Position numbers and translations under genes: made by a program. A model generated the notes under the pieces. The model did not search any database, had not been told where the DNA came from, and saw only the letters and a list, made by a program, of their open reading frames with translations. This document shows positions 46,501 to 56,579 of a stretch of DNA of 64,000 bases, in pieces; position 1 is the stretch's first letter; each line of letters starts with the position of its first letter. Source of the stretch: Albugo candida (Eukaryota > Oomycota > Peronosporomycetes > Albuginales); NCBI GenBank assembly GCA_040437565.1, contig JBDOQK010000065.1, positions 62,001 through 126,000 of the forward strand, written 5' to 3'.

Positions 46501-48445
46501 GTAATAGGGTCCTTTTTAGGTACACCAAATATATTTGAAACCCATGGAGAGTCTGGAATTTCGATTCAACCTTTCTTGAACTTTTCCGCACCGAGCATGT
46601 GAAGTGCATATTGTTCGGCCTTGAATGGGCGAAACGGGGCACGGCTGCTAGTTATAGCTTCTGATTTCATAATGAGATCAAAGTCAATACGACGTGAAGG
46701 TGGAAGTCGATCAGGAAGTGTCTCTCGAAAGACATCTTCAAACTCCTCCAAAAGTGTAGTAATCAGTCGAGGTACCGTATCACCCTCCGTCATTAGAGCG
46801 CAGTTCTTTACGCGATAAACTTCATCGTACTCCTGGTGCTCGAATTTTCGTTTGAAGTCCACCGCAGCAATTCCCACATCAATTTCGCTACTTGTATCCA
46901 AAGTAGTGTGTGTCGAAGGTAAGCGCTGATGCGGAAATGAAATTGCGTGCGAACGCCAATCCAGTTGCGGTTGAAACTTGGTAAGCCACGGTTTGCCCAA
47001 GATGACATCATGAGCAGAACCCAACGGCCATTCCATGATTTGTAAATTGCGAAATGCAAATCGATCAAATATGATAGTTGCAACAACCTTTTTAATGGAG
47101 CGAGTCTTTGTGGAAATCAAATCTTGTAACTTGGGAGAAACCAGAGTGTGTCAATTTCTTCACCAAGCCGGGACGAACTATATTACAGGATGCACCGCTA
47201 TCAAAGATAATAGTGACAGGTGTTCCATCACAAATTCCTTGTTTACGAATAAGTTCATTCTCTGGATGCACCGGATCTATAGTCGACGTCGAAATCTCTT
47301 CCATTTCGATAATTTCCACTTCGTTCCCGGAACTTGTAATAGAAGGTAGCGAGTATGTCGCTCTTGGATACGGGGAATTATTAAAGCTTACAGCTGATTA
47401 TTCATGTCGAGTGCCGTGAGATTGCTTCTCTTTATTCTCAAGCTTGTAACATTGCTCGAGGACATGACCGGGTTTCTTGCAGTAGCGACATTTCTTCGAC
47501 GAAGAAGTTGATGGTGAGGAGCGACGATGTTTTGCATGTCCTGGTCAATCTCTATTGGTTCTAGGACATTCTCCTGCGTGCGCGGTGATGCAGTTGGTTG
47601 AGGATGATAATGCTGATTACAGTTTGCACGTGATCGCTCCTGCGAGTATACTGGTGGACGGTAATTCGTCCCGCGGACACAATGAGATCGATCATACTCC
47701 AACGCAACCTTCATGGCTCGTGAAACCGTGGAACACCGGAGGTATTGAACTTCTTCTCGCATGGGACTTACTAGTCCTCGTGTAAAGTAAGTTATCTTCT
47801 CCAACTCGCTCATGTCCGTAACTTGCATCATAGCTTCACGAAAACGGGAAATATAGACTTCCAAGTTCGGAGTGCTCTCCTGTTTGAGTGCGTACAGGTG
47901 ATCACGCAAGCGTTCTTGCAGATCAGGGGGTACAAATTCATCATTTACTTGAACGATGAGGTCTTACATGTCTTTGATATATGGCTTGTTCAACTTGTAC
48001 CAAGCTGCGGCATTCCCTTTGGAATTGGCGGTCGTGATTGCCAAAATTCGAGCCGTTTTATTGACATCGCGCCAGTCGATATGCTTTGCTCCGAAGTACT
48101 GAGCCAGGTTCTCAAAGTACAGATCGACGATTCGCCCATTTTACCATGAAATTGAGGTAACCTGATCCCTTCAACTTTTATTTCACGCTTGGTCACAGCT
48201 TCAAGCAATTGCTTTTGTTTTTCGACCAATTCGATCAATGTTTTCGTGATAGCGTCGGGGGACCATCCTTGTGGGTTCAACGACGTCATGATAACCTCAA
48301 AAAAGTCCAACCAAATAGAGCCGGAACAAACGACAAACACTCGGCGAGCGGCTTTCCCAATATCGTGACGCTAAACAACGCGTAAGAAAAACTCCTTCCG
48401 GACGACTGCGACCTTTGAGTTATGTGACCACCAAGTGCTATCAGC

Positions 48446-48611
48446 TGTAACGCCGGCAGGAGGAAGCAGAGGAAGCTATTTGTTGGCGTAGCTTCATTTG
48501 ATAAAAAACGGAAAGTGTGATTTTTAATTAAAGGATCCTGGTTCACCTATCTGATTGGTTAATTCAGTTCACCAACTATGTATAACTATGTATGCATGTA
48601 CAATGGAGGTT
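48446..48611. repeat. right LTR (5' LTR) of the Ty3/gypsy element
   Basis: Begins TGTAACGCCGGCAGGAG and ends GCATGTACA then ATGGAGGTT, the partner of 43422-43589. The LTRs are short (about 160 bp) for this family. Confidence 0.8.
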
Positions 48612-51600
48612 ATTTCAAGATCAGAGCACGTAGAATATCAGCTTGTATTATTCTTCACAAGTTGTGGGAGTAATAATGTAAGCAGGCCTGATGTGCTATA
48701 AAAGTGTGGGACTATCAATTTTAGTTTTTAGTCGTGGGGTTATCGATACTCTTTTCTTTTTCTTTATTTCACCTACTGTGGAGGACGACAAATTTTGGGT
48801 GCTGTCTTTGGACAATTCGTATTTATTACCGGCTGGATATCGTCTCGTACTAAAGTGGAGTGAGTCAATCGCTCTACATAGTGAAGGACTGTAATAGGTG
48901 CGAATCGTTTCAACGAATGTCACACGTAACTTCATGCTATTCTTTTCTTTTTTTTAATAATAACTGATGATCACAGCCTAGGCGCTCAGTTATGTCCTTG
49001 CCTAATTGAAGTGTATGAAATCCTTTACCTAACTTATTCCTGTCGAGCTGATAAGAATAACAAGCCGAATATGAGAACTTGGGCCTTGTAGATACTTCAT
49101 GATGCAGGCTTGGTATCATGCCAAGAAATGCCAAATGATCTTAGTACCCTATACTATGCACATGTAGCACTCATGTACACGTCCACTAAAAACACCGTTC
49201 ACAATCGATACTTGATGGTATCCAGTGACGAACGCTAAGCACGAATAGCCCGCTGTTAGTTGCAAAGTATTGCGGTATTATGCAGAAGATCGGAAACCCT
49301 ACTTGCTCGGGAGATCTAACTACTTAGATAGACATGGTAGAAGCAGAAAATTAAGCTCATAGAGAATAATACTTGTTTTTACGGTGTGTAGGGCCGTTAT
49401 ACCTTCAAATCTGTGTAGCTAAGGCTCCAGTAAAGAAGTAGCTTTCAACCAACTGCAAAAATGATAGTCCCACTTAACATCATCGGAGAATTGGCCAGAT
49501 CGTATGGAGCTTGATTCGCAGGCAAGTCTACCTAGTGTGCATGCAATGTCTCAAGTACGTTATTGCCGCACAATCAGACCGTTCGAAAAAAGCGCATCTA
49601 TCATTGTGGATGATGAAACAGGAGTCAAACATCGTGAACAAATCTTAAGGCTACGTGAATCCAGCATCATCTTTAATGTCTCCATGAGATGGTACCAGGT
49701 CTCGTTCTTAAAGCATGAGAGCTTGAGAGAAACTGGAAATGGAAATGAAACATCAGTGCATGGCGATGTCGTAATGTGTCTTTGGGAGAGGAGGAAACGC
49801 GTACTCCACAATACATGTCAATAGATGTAAGATGTTCTGGCCTATTCTAGTCAATTCGTCTACGGCGTGGTCGCTACATGTAATCTTTACCGTGATGGAA
49901 GCACTTGCCCTAGTGCATGAGAAAGTATGCTCCCAACCGAGGTCATGCATGTCGATTTTGTAAAATCGGAAGAGGCACTTGTGGTAGCACCTCTAATTTC
50001 GCAATTGCAGAATTTCATTTCTTTTTGATCAGATTTATGAATAATACTGTTTCGGGGCATGGGAAGTCAAGAACCTGCGGCAACCCATCGCTTGAAAATA
50101 GGGCAATTTCTTACATTCTTTGTGTGACCTCGGGCGCACTAGAAAAATGAGCTTATGATCATCGACCAGACTGCAATATTACTACTACGACATTGCATGA
50201 GATGGCAGAATGGTAGAACTAGCCAGTTATGTCATCTCGTATCCATTACGATGCAGGAATTATTTTTTCTGCAATTTCTCAGCCGCAAGCATTGCCATGT
50301 GCTGACGAACTAGAAATCAATCCAAAGATTCAAGTATAACTTCTCTTGTGAGCTGAATTAATGCTGAGCTTTTCAGCACACGAAAGTTTAAAATTGCCTC
50401 GAGACAACTCTTTGATGGCTGAAATGACACCTGACAAATAAACCATGGACGAGTATTTGAGTCTTCAAACAACGCGACTGAAAATTCTCTGTGGTTTGCA
50501 GCAAAGCAAAGATTCAAGATTAATTCACATACTTTGAATGGATCCACGAAGTAATGAATGATTCCATCTTAATCAGGAGTTCAAGTCTGTATCACAATAA
50601 ACTATAACTAGCTGCCTCTTCAAATTGGTTTAATGGAAACAAAAGTATGATCTTTTCATACTAATGGTCGACTGATTTAAAAACGGGTAACACAATTCTC
50701 CGGCCGAGGGCCTAGAAAAGCGGATGTGCTGATATCAATGCGCTTGCTGTAGTCTTGACGATCTAATCAAGCAGTGTTTGGTACTTCTGTGCTCAACGAT
50801 ACTTGCAGCATCGATGATTTAGGTTCGCATCGTCGTATGCTAATATGGTAGCATACCACTTTTTATCCTTTCGCTGGCCGGATCAATGCGCTTATCTGTG
50901 CAAAGGCGATATCAGGACAAACTACCACTTTGGTGTATTGGCAATTGTATCATCTCGCTTCTTCGAAACATCAAGCATAACTAATACAGGGACAACAAAC
51001 AGCCATGTATGATTATTGGTTTCGAGAGTATGGTTGAGACGGTTCAAGGCAAAATCGCAACGAAGAGAAGATCGTCAACTTTCGGACAAACGCCCTGCAC
51101 ACACTGTGAAGACTTCTGTTCACTTAGGATTTGAAAAACTGCCTTAATATAGGTCCTTAGTTCGCTAATCTGTGCTAACTCTAAGCCTATCATTCTAGAT
51201 CCCTCTATAATGTTCCTAATGACGTTTCTTGTGACGTCATGGCCTATCTAGCATACAGTCAGCTCAATCTTGTTGCCCGACTCGACAGCATGACACACAC
51301 AGTCTATAATATGCTTGCTCCTCTAAGAAATCGAGTTATTTGAACTGCCACCAGACATCACATCTAATGTTTGATCTACAATGCTGGTATGATCGATCAT
51401 TCACAACTCATTACCGCTAAATTTGTAAGAGGCGGATGTAAGCAATCATAAACAACAACGAGATCGCTAATGATCACCGCGAAAGTCATTGATAAGTCAA
51501 GAATTTTCCAAAAGCTGATGAGTAAGTAGCACAAATTTTTATCTAGAAATGTGTATGTACCTATGTTTATCTCAGCATCGATTGGAAAAAAAAAACCTTA

Positions 51601-51987
51601 TACGATCCACTGGTTACGGCAACGCTTGATAACTCGTATGGCAGCTTACAATGACTATCTTGCATCAGGATCCCTTAAAGTGAGTATATCTTACGAAATT
51701 GAAGTGTTTGTGGTATCTGTAGTTCCTTGAAATCGTAAACGAAGAAAAGATCTGATACAATAAATTGAAACAGATCTTTTTCATGACTTATCCATCTTAT
51801 CCAATCTATGCATTTAGCCAAATTCTACTTGAGCACCGAGAATACGTGGTTCGGCAGGCAAAATGTCATAGCACCGTATAGCACTCTACAGTACAACCTG
51901 GCTTTTTGCACCAATCATGAACTCAATGAGTCCAAATTTGCTTTGTAATATCGTTTATAATATAAGCTCATAAAACACTAGAAGTAG
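48612..51987. other. 3.4-kb gene-poor region
   Basis: Only short unconserved frames, the longest about 106 codons at 49504-49824 and not recognised. No RNA genes or repeats seen. FPR-like AATTTGCT about 50 nt before copy C may be part of its promoter. Confidence 0.55.
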
Positions 51988-54900
51988 ATGAAATACATCT
52001 CGATGCTCGGATCAAATATACTGGTGTTGTTGTTCTTCATGCCACATACACACAGCGTCCTATTCACTGGATTGGCAGGCCGATCGATAGCAAAACAGTT
52101 GCAAGATTCGATAGCATCCACAGCGTGCCAATCTTTCCATAAGAGCGGTGATTTGTGGCACTACGAATGGTGTTTTAATCGACACGTTCGACAGTACCGT
52201 CGATATGAGCAAAATAATTCCGTGCAAAGTTTGATTATAGGGAAATATATACACTATGAAAGCCGAACATATCATATCACGTCACTTCCTGGCAACGTGT
52301 CTACAAATACGTATTATCTAAGTCAAAATTTCACGCAGGGGGACGATTGTACGTCGGAAAATCATATTTTGCCTCAAAGAGCTACTGATATTCGCTTTAA
52401 ATGCTGTGGCTCTGCAAGCAATGGCACGTTCATCGAGTCAGTAGAAGAGTCAACGTCATGCTCACATATACTTTGGATGTGCACACCAATTGTATGCGAA
52501 TTACAGGGCGAGACATTTGTGGAAGCTAATGGAATGGAAGAAGAAGAACGGTTGGAATGGCTTCAGATTGTAAAGGATATGTTTTATCACGCATACCACG
52601 GCTATATGGAGCATGCTTTTCCATCTGATAATTTACTACCGCTAACCTGTCGTGGTGGTGAGTTTGCCCTGAGTAAAATTCCATTACTGACATTGATCGA
52701 TGCATTGGATATGCTTGCGATACTGGAAGATAGAGTTGAATTTGAGCGTGGTGTCCGATACGTTATAGAACACTCGAATTTTGACATCGATGAGAATGTT
52801 TCGGTCTTTGAAACGACGATTCGAGTCCTCGGAGGTCTATTGTCTGCTCATATGTTTGCTATCAACAAACGGTTGGCCTTACTGCCCAACGGAATGTACA
52901 AAAATGAGCTGCTCACACTTGCTATCGATATCGCAGATCGACTGATGCCCGCTTTTCAGACAAAAACTGGCATTCCATATGGAACCGTGAATTTGCGTCG
53001 AGGTGTACCGATTGGTGAGACAACAATTGCAAGTTCCGCTGGAGCAGGTTCACTCACGATGGAGTTTACAATGCTGAGTGCTTTAACTGGAGACATCAAG
53101 TATGCCAACGCTTCGCGCGTTGCCGCGCGGGCTCTCAACGCAAGTCGCTCCAGCATGGGTCTTCTGGGAAAGCATATTGATAATCGGAATGGTGACTGGT
53201 ACGAGACGCTATCGGGTCCAGGATCCAATTCTGATAGCGTTTACGAATACTTTTTGAAGATGTATATGAATTTTGGCGATGTCGAGTTTTTACACATATT
53301 TGAAGAACTGTATGATGCAATCATGACCTACAACCGAGTGGGCGATTGGTTCTTTGACATGAACATGTATGATGAATCACAAATACGCAGGAGTCAAATG
53401 ATCTTTGAAAACTTAGTGGCATTTTTTCCGGGGTTGCAGGTAGCTTTTGGTCAGCTTTCAGCAGCTTCTAACTCCTTAAATGCTTTCCATAAAGTCTGGC
53501 GAGAGTTGGGGTTTACCCCTGAGCGTTTTGATGTGCAATCTTGGGATCTTCAGTGGAATCGCCGAGACTATGTGCTTCGACCAGAGCTTGCAGAATCTAC
53601 ATTCTACATGCACGAAGCCACACAAGACTCTTCTTGGTTACGTGCAGGAGCTCATATTGTTGAGTCGATTGAAAACCATTGCAAGACTGATTGCGGTTAT
53701 GCAAGCGTCAAAGATGTGAAAACAAAATCATTGAAGGATGAAATGCCGTCATTTTTCCTTGCAGAAACGTGCAAGTATTTGTATCTTTTATTCAACACCA
53801 GCAGCTTCATACGAAATGGAAACTTTGTGTTCACAACGGAGGCTCATCCATTTCCGATCTCTCAGGAGACTGCTGGCTTGGAGCTTATTCAAAAGCTGGT
53901 GAAATCAAAGTCGGGTACGCTCACAGATCGGAATGATGATACTTGCTCGGAAGCTCCATTCTGGCTTGCTTATTCGTATCAGGAGGATTACCATGTCATT
54001 ACTGAAAAGGAGAATACTAGACTATACGATGAGGCGTTTTATCCATGGAGCTCATGTGAGCTGCATACTGAAAAGAAGCCGTCGAAAGTTGTACAAAGTC
54101 ATGTCGTCAATGGAGGTGAAAAACTTGGAGACTTTTACGTGCATCGAGTGGGTCAATTTACTCGGGTGACACAAGAGCAGACGCAACAGTGGATCGACTT
54201 TGTCCGTTATGGTCAGAATCAGTTGCTAGTTGCAATGATGCCCGCTAAAGAGCTAATAACGACGTCGAATTCGGGCATTAGTAAGGCTCCATTGGTACCC
54301 GTATACCGAACATTTCAGCTGCATACGGCACCATCGACGGTGATCAAGTTGCTCAGTTTCACTTGCTCCGTACAAGTTTTGCTGGATTTGAAAAGTTTGA
54401 ATAAAGAACATCACGACGAAACGACCGCGTTCCGATTTCCTTGTATGCAGAGCAAATTTGGAGGCTATTCTTTCTTACCTCACAGCATCGCATTTGCAAT
54501 GGCCGGTCTGGTAATTGCAGACCCTATAGACGCATGTACTACGCTTCAAGGAAATCATTACCGTGGAAAATACGTGCTCGCAAATCAAGTGAAATGTTCT
54601 TACGAAGAGAAATCAGCAAATGTAGATGCATCCGGCGCATTCGGCTTGCTTATTTGGATTGCAGAAAAGCTCGAAACGGACATTGACGATGTATTGGTCG
54701 AAGTATGGACATCAAACCGCCCCGATGGCACAAAGTTTCCCGATAATATCACAATTCCCATCATCATGGTATCTCATAGTCTCGGCAAATGGCTTGATTC
54801 TATCAAAGATACTGACATTGGTATTCGGTTGGATTTGGAGACATTTGTCTATTCCAACTTTGATATCTCACAACTTTGGCAAATGAAATCGCAAGACAGA

Positions 54901-55044
54901 GAGGACGATCTTTTTTTTATGATCAGTGCGAAACATTACGACAAGGTTTGGCTATGTGGGCCGCAATGGAGCGTTGAAGTCAAATTATCCGCTACTTCCG
55001 TAATTGCGATTCTCGAGAACGCGCCTTCAACCAACGACCAATGA
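51988..55044 (+). CDS. MRH lectin - EDEM GH47 mannosidase - PA fusion, copy C (complete)
   Basis: Single-exon, 1018 residues. Signal peptide 1-24. MRH domain about 50-170 (OS-9/Yos9/XTP3B type): LWHYEWCFNRHVRQY (Gln69), TDIRFKCC (Arg136), SVEESTSCSHIL (Glu154); His160 replaces the Tyr of OS-9. GH47 about 185-625 (EDEM type): CRGGEFALSKIPLLTLIDAL, VFETTIRVLGG (Glu275), SDSVYEYFLKM (Asp416, Glu420), RPELAEST (Glu533/536), FVFTTEAHP (Thr617 in the calcium/active-site position). PA domain about 835-935 (GLVIADPIDACTTLQGNHYR). EDEM3 of animals has GH47 plus PA; what is added here is the MRH lectin in front. No KDEL-like ER retention signal at the C-terminus (ENAPSTNDQ). Expected site is the ER lumen; expected job is demannosylation and selection of misfolded glycoproteins for ERAD. 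The next gene's ATG is 57 nt downstream. A second ATG at 52003 would also leave a signal peptide. Confidence 0.9.
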   Translation: MKYISMLGSNILVLLFFMPHTHSVLFTGLAGRSIAKQLQDSIASTACQSFHKSGDLWHYEWCFNRHVRQYRRYEQNNSVQSLIIGKYIHYESRTYHITSLPGNVSTNTYYLSQNFTQGDDCTSENHILPQRATDIRFKCCGSASNGTFIESVEESTSCSHILWMCTPIVCELQGETFVEANGMEEEERLEWLQIVKDMFYHAYHGYMEHAFPSDNLLPLTCRGGEFALSKIPLLTLIDALDMLAILEDRVEFERGVRYVIEHSNFDIDENVSVFETTIRVLGGLLSAHMFAINKRLALLPNGMYKNELLTLAIDIADRLMPAFQTKTGIPYGTVNLRRGVPIGETTIASSAGAGSLTMEFTMLSALTGDIKYANASRVAARALNASRSSMGLLGKHIDNRNGDWYETLSGPGSNSDSVYEYFLKMYMNFGDVEFLHIFEELYDAIMTYNRVGDWFFDMNMYDESQIRRSQMIFENLVAFFPGLQVAFGQLSAASNSLNAFHKVWRELGFTPERFDVQSWDLQWNRRDYVLRPELAESTFYMHEATQDSSWLRAGAHIVESIENHCKTDCGYASVKDVKTKSLKDEMPSFFLAETCKYLYLLFNTSSFIRNGNFVFTTEAHPFPISQETAGLELIQKLVKSKSGTLTDRNDDTCSEAPFWLAYSYQEDYHVITEKENTRLYDEAFYPWSSCELHTEKKPSKVVQSHVVNGGEKLGDFYVHRVGQFTRVTQEQTQQWIDFVRYGQNQLLVAMMPAKELITTSNSGISKAPLVPVYRTFQLHTAPSTVIKLLSFTCSVQVLLDLKSLNKEHHDETTAFRFPCMQSKFGGYSFLPHSIAFAMAGLVIADPIDACTTLQGNHYRGKYVLANQVKCSYEEKSANVDASGAFGLLIWIAEKLETDIDDVLVEVWTSNRPDGTKFPDNITIPIIMVSHSLGKWLDSIKDTDIGIRLDLETFVYSNFDISQLWQMKSQDREDDLFFMISAKHYDKVWLCGPQWSVEVKLSATSVIAILENAPSTNDQ

Positions 55045-55101
55045 ACAGTACAATACGGTAGTGCGTCAATGGTCTAGGATCAGATTGATTTAATTTGAAC
55101 A

Positions 55102-56571
55102 ATGAATGAATGTAAGCAATGGCACAGCGATTCAGAGCCATCGACATCGCGAGTTTTAGATCTGAACTCAAAACCCATACATTCTGCTTCCACGAAATCT
55201 CTTCTCGGAGTGTCGTTATCATCAAACTGTATTGAGAATCGATTTCATGCCAATTCAGTGAAATGGATCTTATTCAGTGTGATTGGCGGTATGATATACG
55301 GCTACAACGTCAGGCAAGTCAGTTGAGCTCACTCTTATTTCTCAATCAAATTGTGTATTTTATAGTTTAGCGGCTGTCTTACCGTACATTCAAACCACGC
55401 TTGAGCTCTCTTCCACCCAGCAAGAAATCACAAGTGCGATGGCGACATTTAGTGATGCGATTTCCATGCTCTTCGCTGGTGTACTTGCAGATACATTCGG
55501 ACGTCGACCAACAGCGATTGTAGCATGCGTTTTCTCCATAATTGGGGCTATTGGCGCGAGTCTTTTTAATCCGAGTGTCACGACACTAATGCTGTTCAGA
55601 TTCATCACAGGAGTCGGAAATGGGATTTCGATTCTCCTTCTTCCAATGTACATAAGCGAATGTGTGGATGCTTCATCTCGTGGTCGATTGCTGTCTTGTT
55701 ATCAGTTGGGGTATGTTTCTTGGCGATAAAATACTTCCCTGCTGATGATACATTTCGCAGTGTGAGCACTGGATGCACGCTACCGTATGTGTATATGGCG
55801 TTGGATCAAAATTGGCGTCGATGCTTGGCTTGTGGCAGTTTACCCGCTGTGTATATTCTTATAAGCTTTGCACACGTTTTTCCAGAAAGCGTTCATTGGA
55901 GTCGGATAGCCGAAGTCCCTTCTACTCGCGGCAGTGATTCACTGACGCTCACTGCAGCCTCCGAGCTCGTGGTTGGAATCCTTTTGGCATATGTCAACAA
56001 CTGCATTGATGCGCCATTGTTCTATGGACCCCAAATTGTCGCAAGTGCTCTTCCAAGCTACACCCGACAAGATGCAAATATCTTTGGGCTTGTATCGAGT
56101 CTGATTGGAATTCTAGCGGTACTCGTTGCTGGGTACTCGCTAGTCAATCAGTATCCTCGTCGGCAGCTTTATTTGATCTGTCTATTCCTGGTCGTCTGTT
56201 GTTTTCTTGTATTGAGCGTCATTTTCGCAGTATACTCCAATCCAGTCAACCTTGTTCAGCATCAGGTCGCGATAATCATCCTTTTGGTCACTTTCGTCAT
56301 GCTCAATGTGGTTTCCATCGTCGGCCCGGGCATTCTCTTTGTAGTGATTCTCAGCGAGTTGTTCCATCAAACACCCAAACGAGCTACATACACCAGCTGG
56401 TGCACGTTTGCAATGTCATTTTTCTCTTTGGTTATCAATGGGACGCTGCTGACGCTTTTCGATTTACTCGGTGTATCAATCACATTGGCTGGTTACGGTT
56501 GCACGTACGCTCTGTGCTTTGCGGTCTTTTACAAATGTCTTCCGGATTCCAAAAATCGTCAACTGATCTGA
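55102..56571 (+). CDS. MFS transporter, sugar-porter-like
   Basis: Exons 55102-55313, 55366-55710, 55761-56571, 455 residues with about 11-12 hydrophobic helices. Seen: VIGGMIYGYNV (helix 1), GVLADTFGRRPTAIVA (the G-x3-D-x2-GRRP loop of the superfamily), RFITGVGNGISILLLPMYIS with SSRGRLLSCYQLG (sugar-porter helix 4-5 loop), PESVHWS (degenerate PES-PRWL), LFYGPQIV and GPGILFVVILSELF. The central cytoplasmic loop is much shorter than in typical hexose porters and the usual QQ-x-SG-x-N helix-7 motif is not seen, so substrate is uncertain. Intron 1 (52 bp) is GC-AG: exon end AG, then GCAAGT. Intron 2 (50 bp) is GT-AG. The stop lies 8 nt from the stop of the convergent coiled-coil gene. Confidence 0.85.
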
Positions 56572-56579
56572 CGCAATGT

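Larger units (their letters stand above)
43422..48611 (-). mobile_element. old, broken Ty3/gypsy LTR retrotransposon
   Basis: About 5.2 kb, transcribed right to left between two short LTRs. Parts in the family's order gag-PR-RT-RNaseH-IN: gag about 48.3-47.4 kb with a zinc-knuckle region near its end; aspartic protease (around FDSGASCNIV) about 47.3-46.9 kb; reverse transcriptase about 46.9-45.8 kb; RNase H about 45.74-45.36 kb, including KELYAIKLELEKWRHYLYGR; integrase about 45.1-43.8 kb, ending with KLAARKVGPFQIIKMVNSNV. The integrase-last order identifies Ty3/gypsy and excludes copia. It is a fossil with several (roughly six to ten) breaks spread over gag and pol. The two LTRs differ at about one base in eight by eye, so the insertion is not recent. 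No target-site duplication was recognised. Confidence 0.88.

Noticed and set aside
49504-49824. 106-codon open frame, possible small gene
   Set aside because: No recognisable domain, signal peptide or splice context; similar-length frames occur by chance in this region.
26636-51987. RXLR, CHXC or Crinkler effector genes in the gene-poor island
   Set aside because: I looked for signal peptides followed by these motifs in the open frames and found none that I could support.
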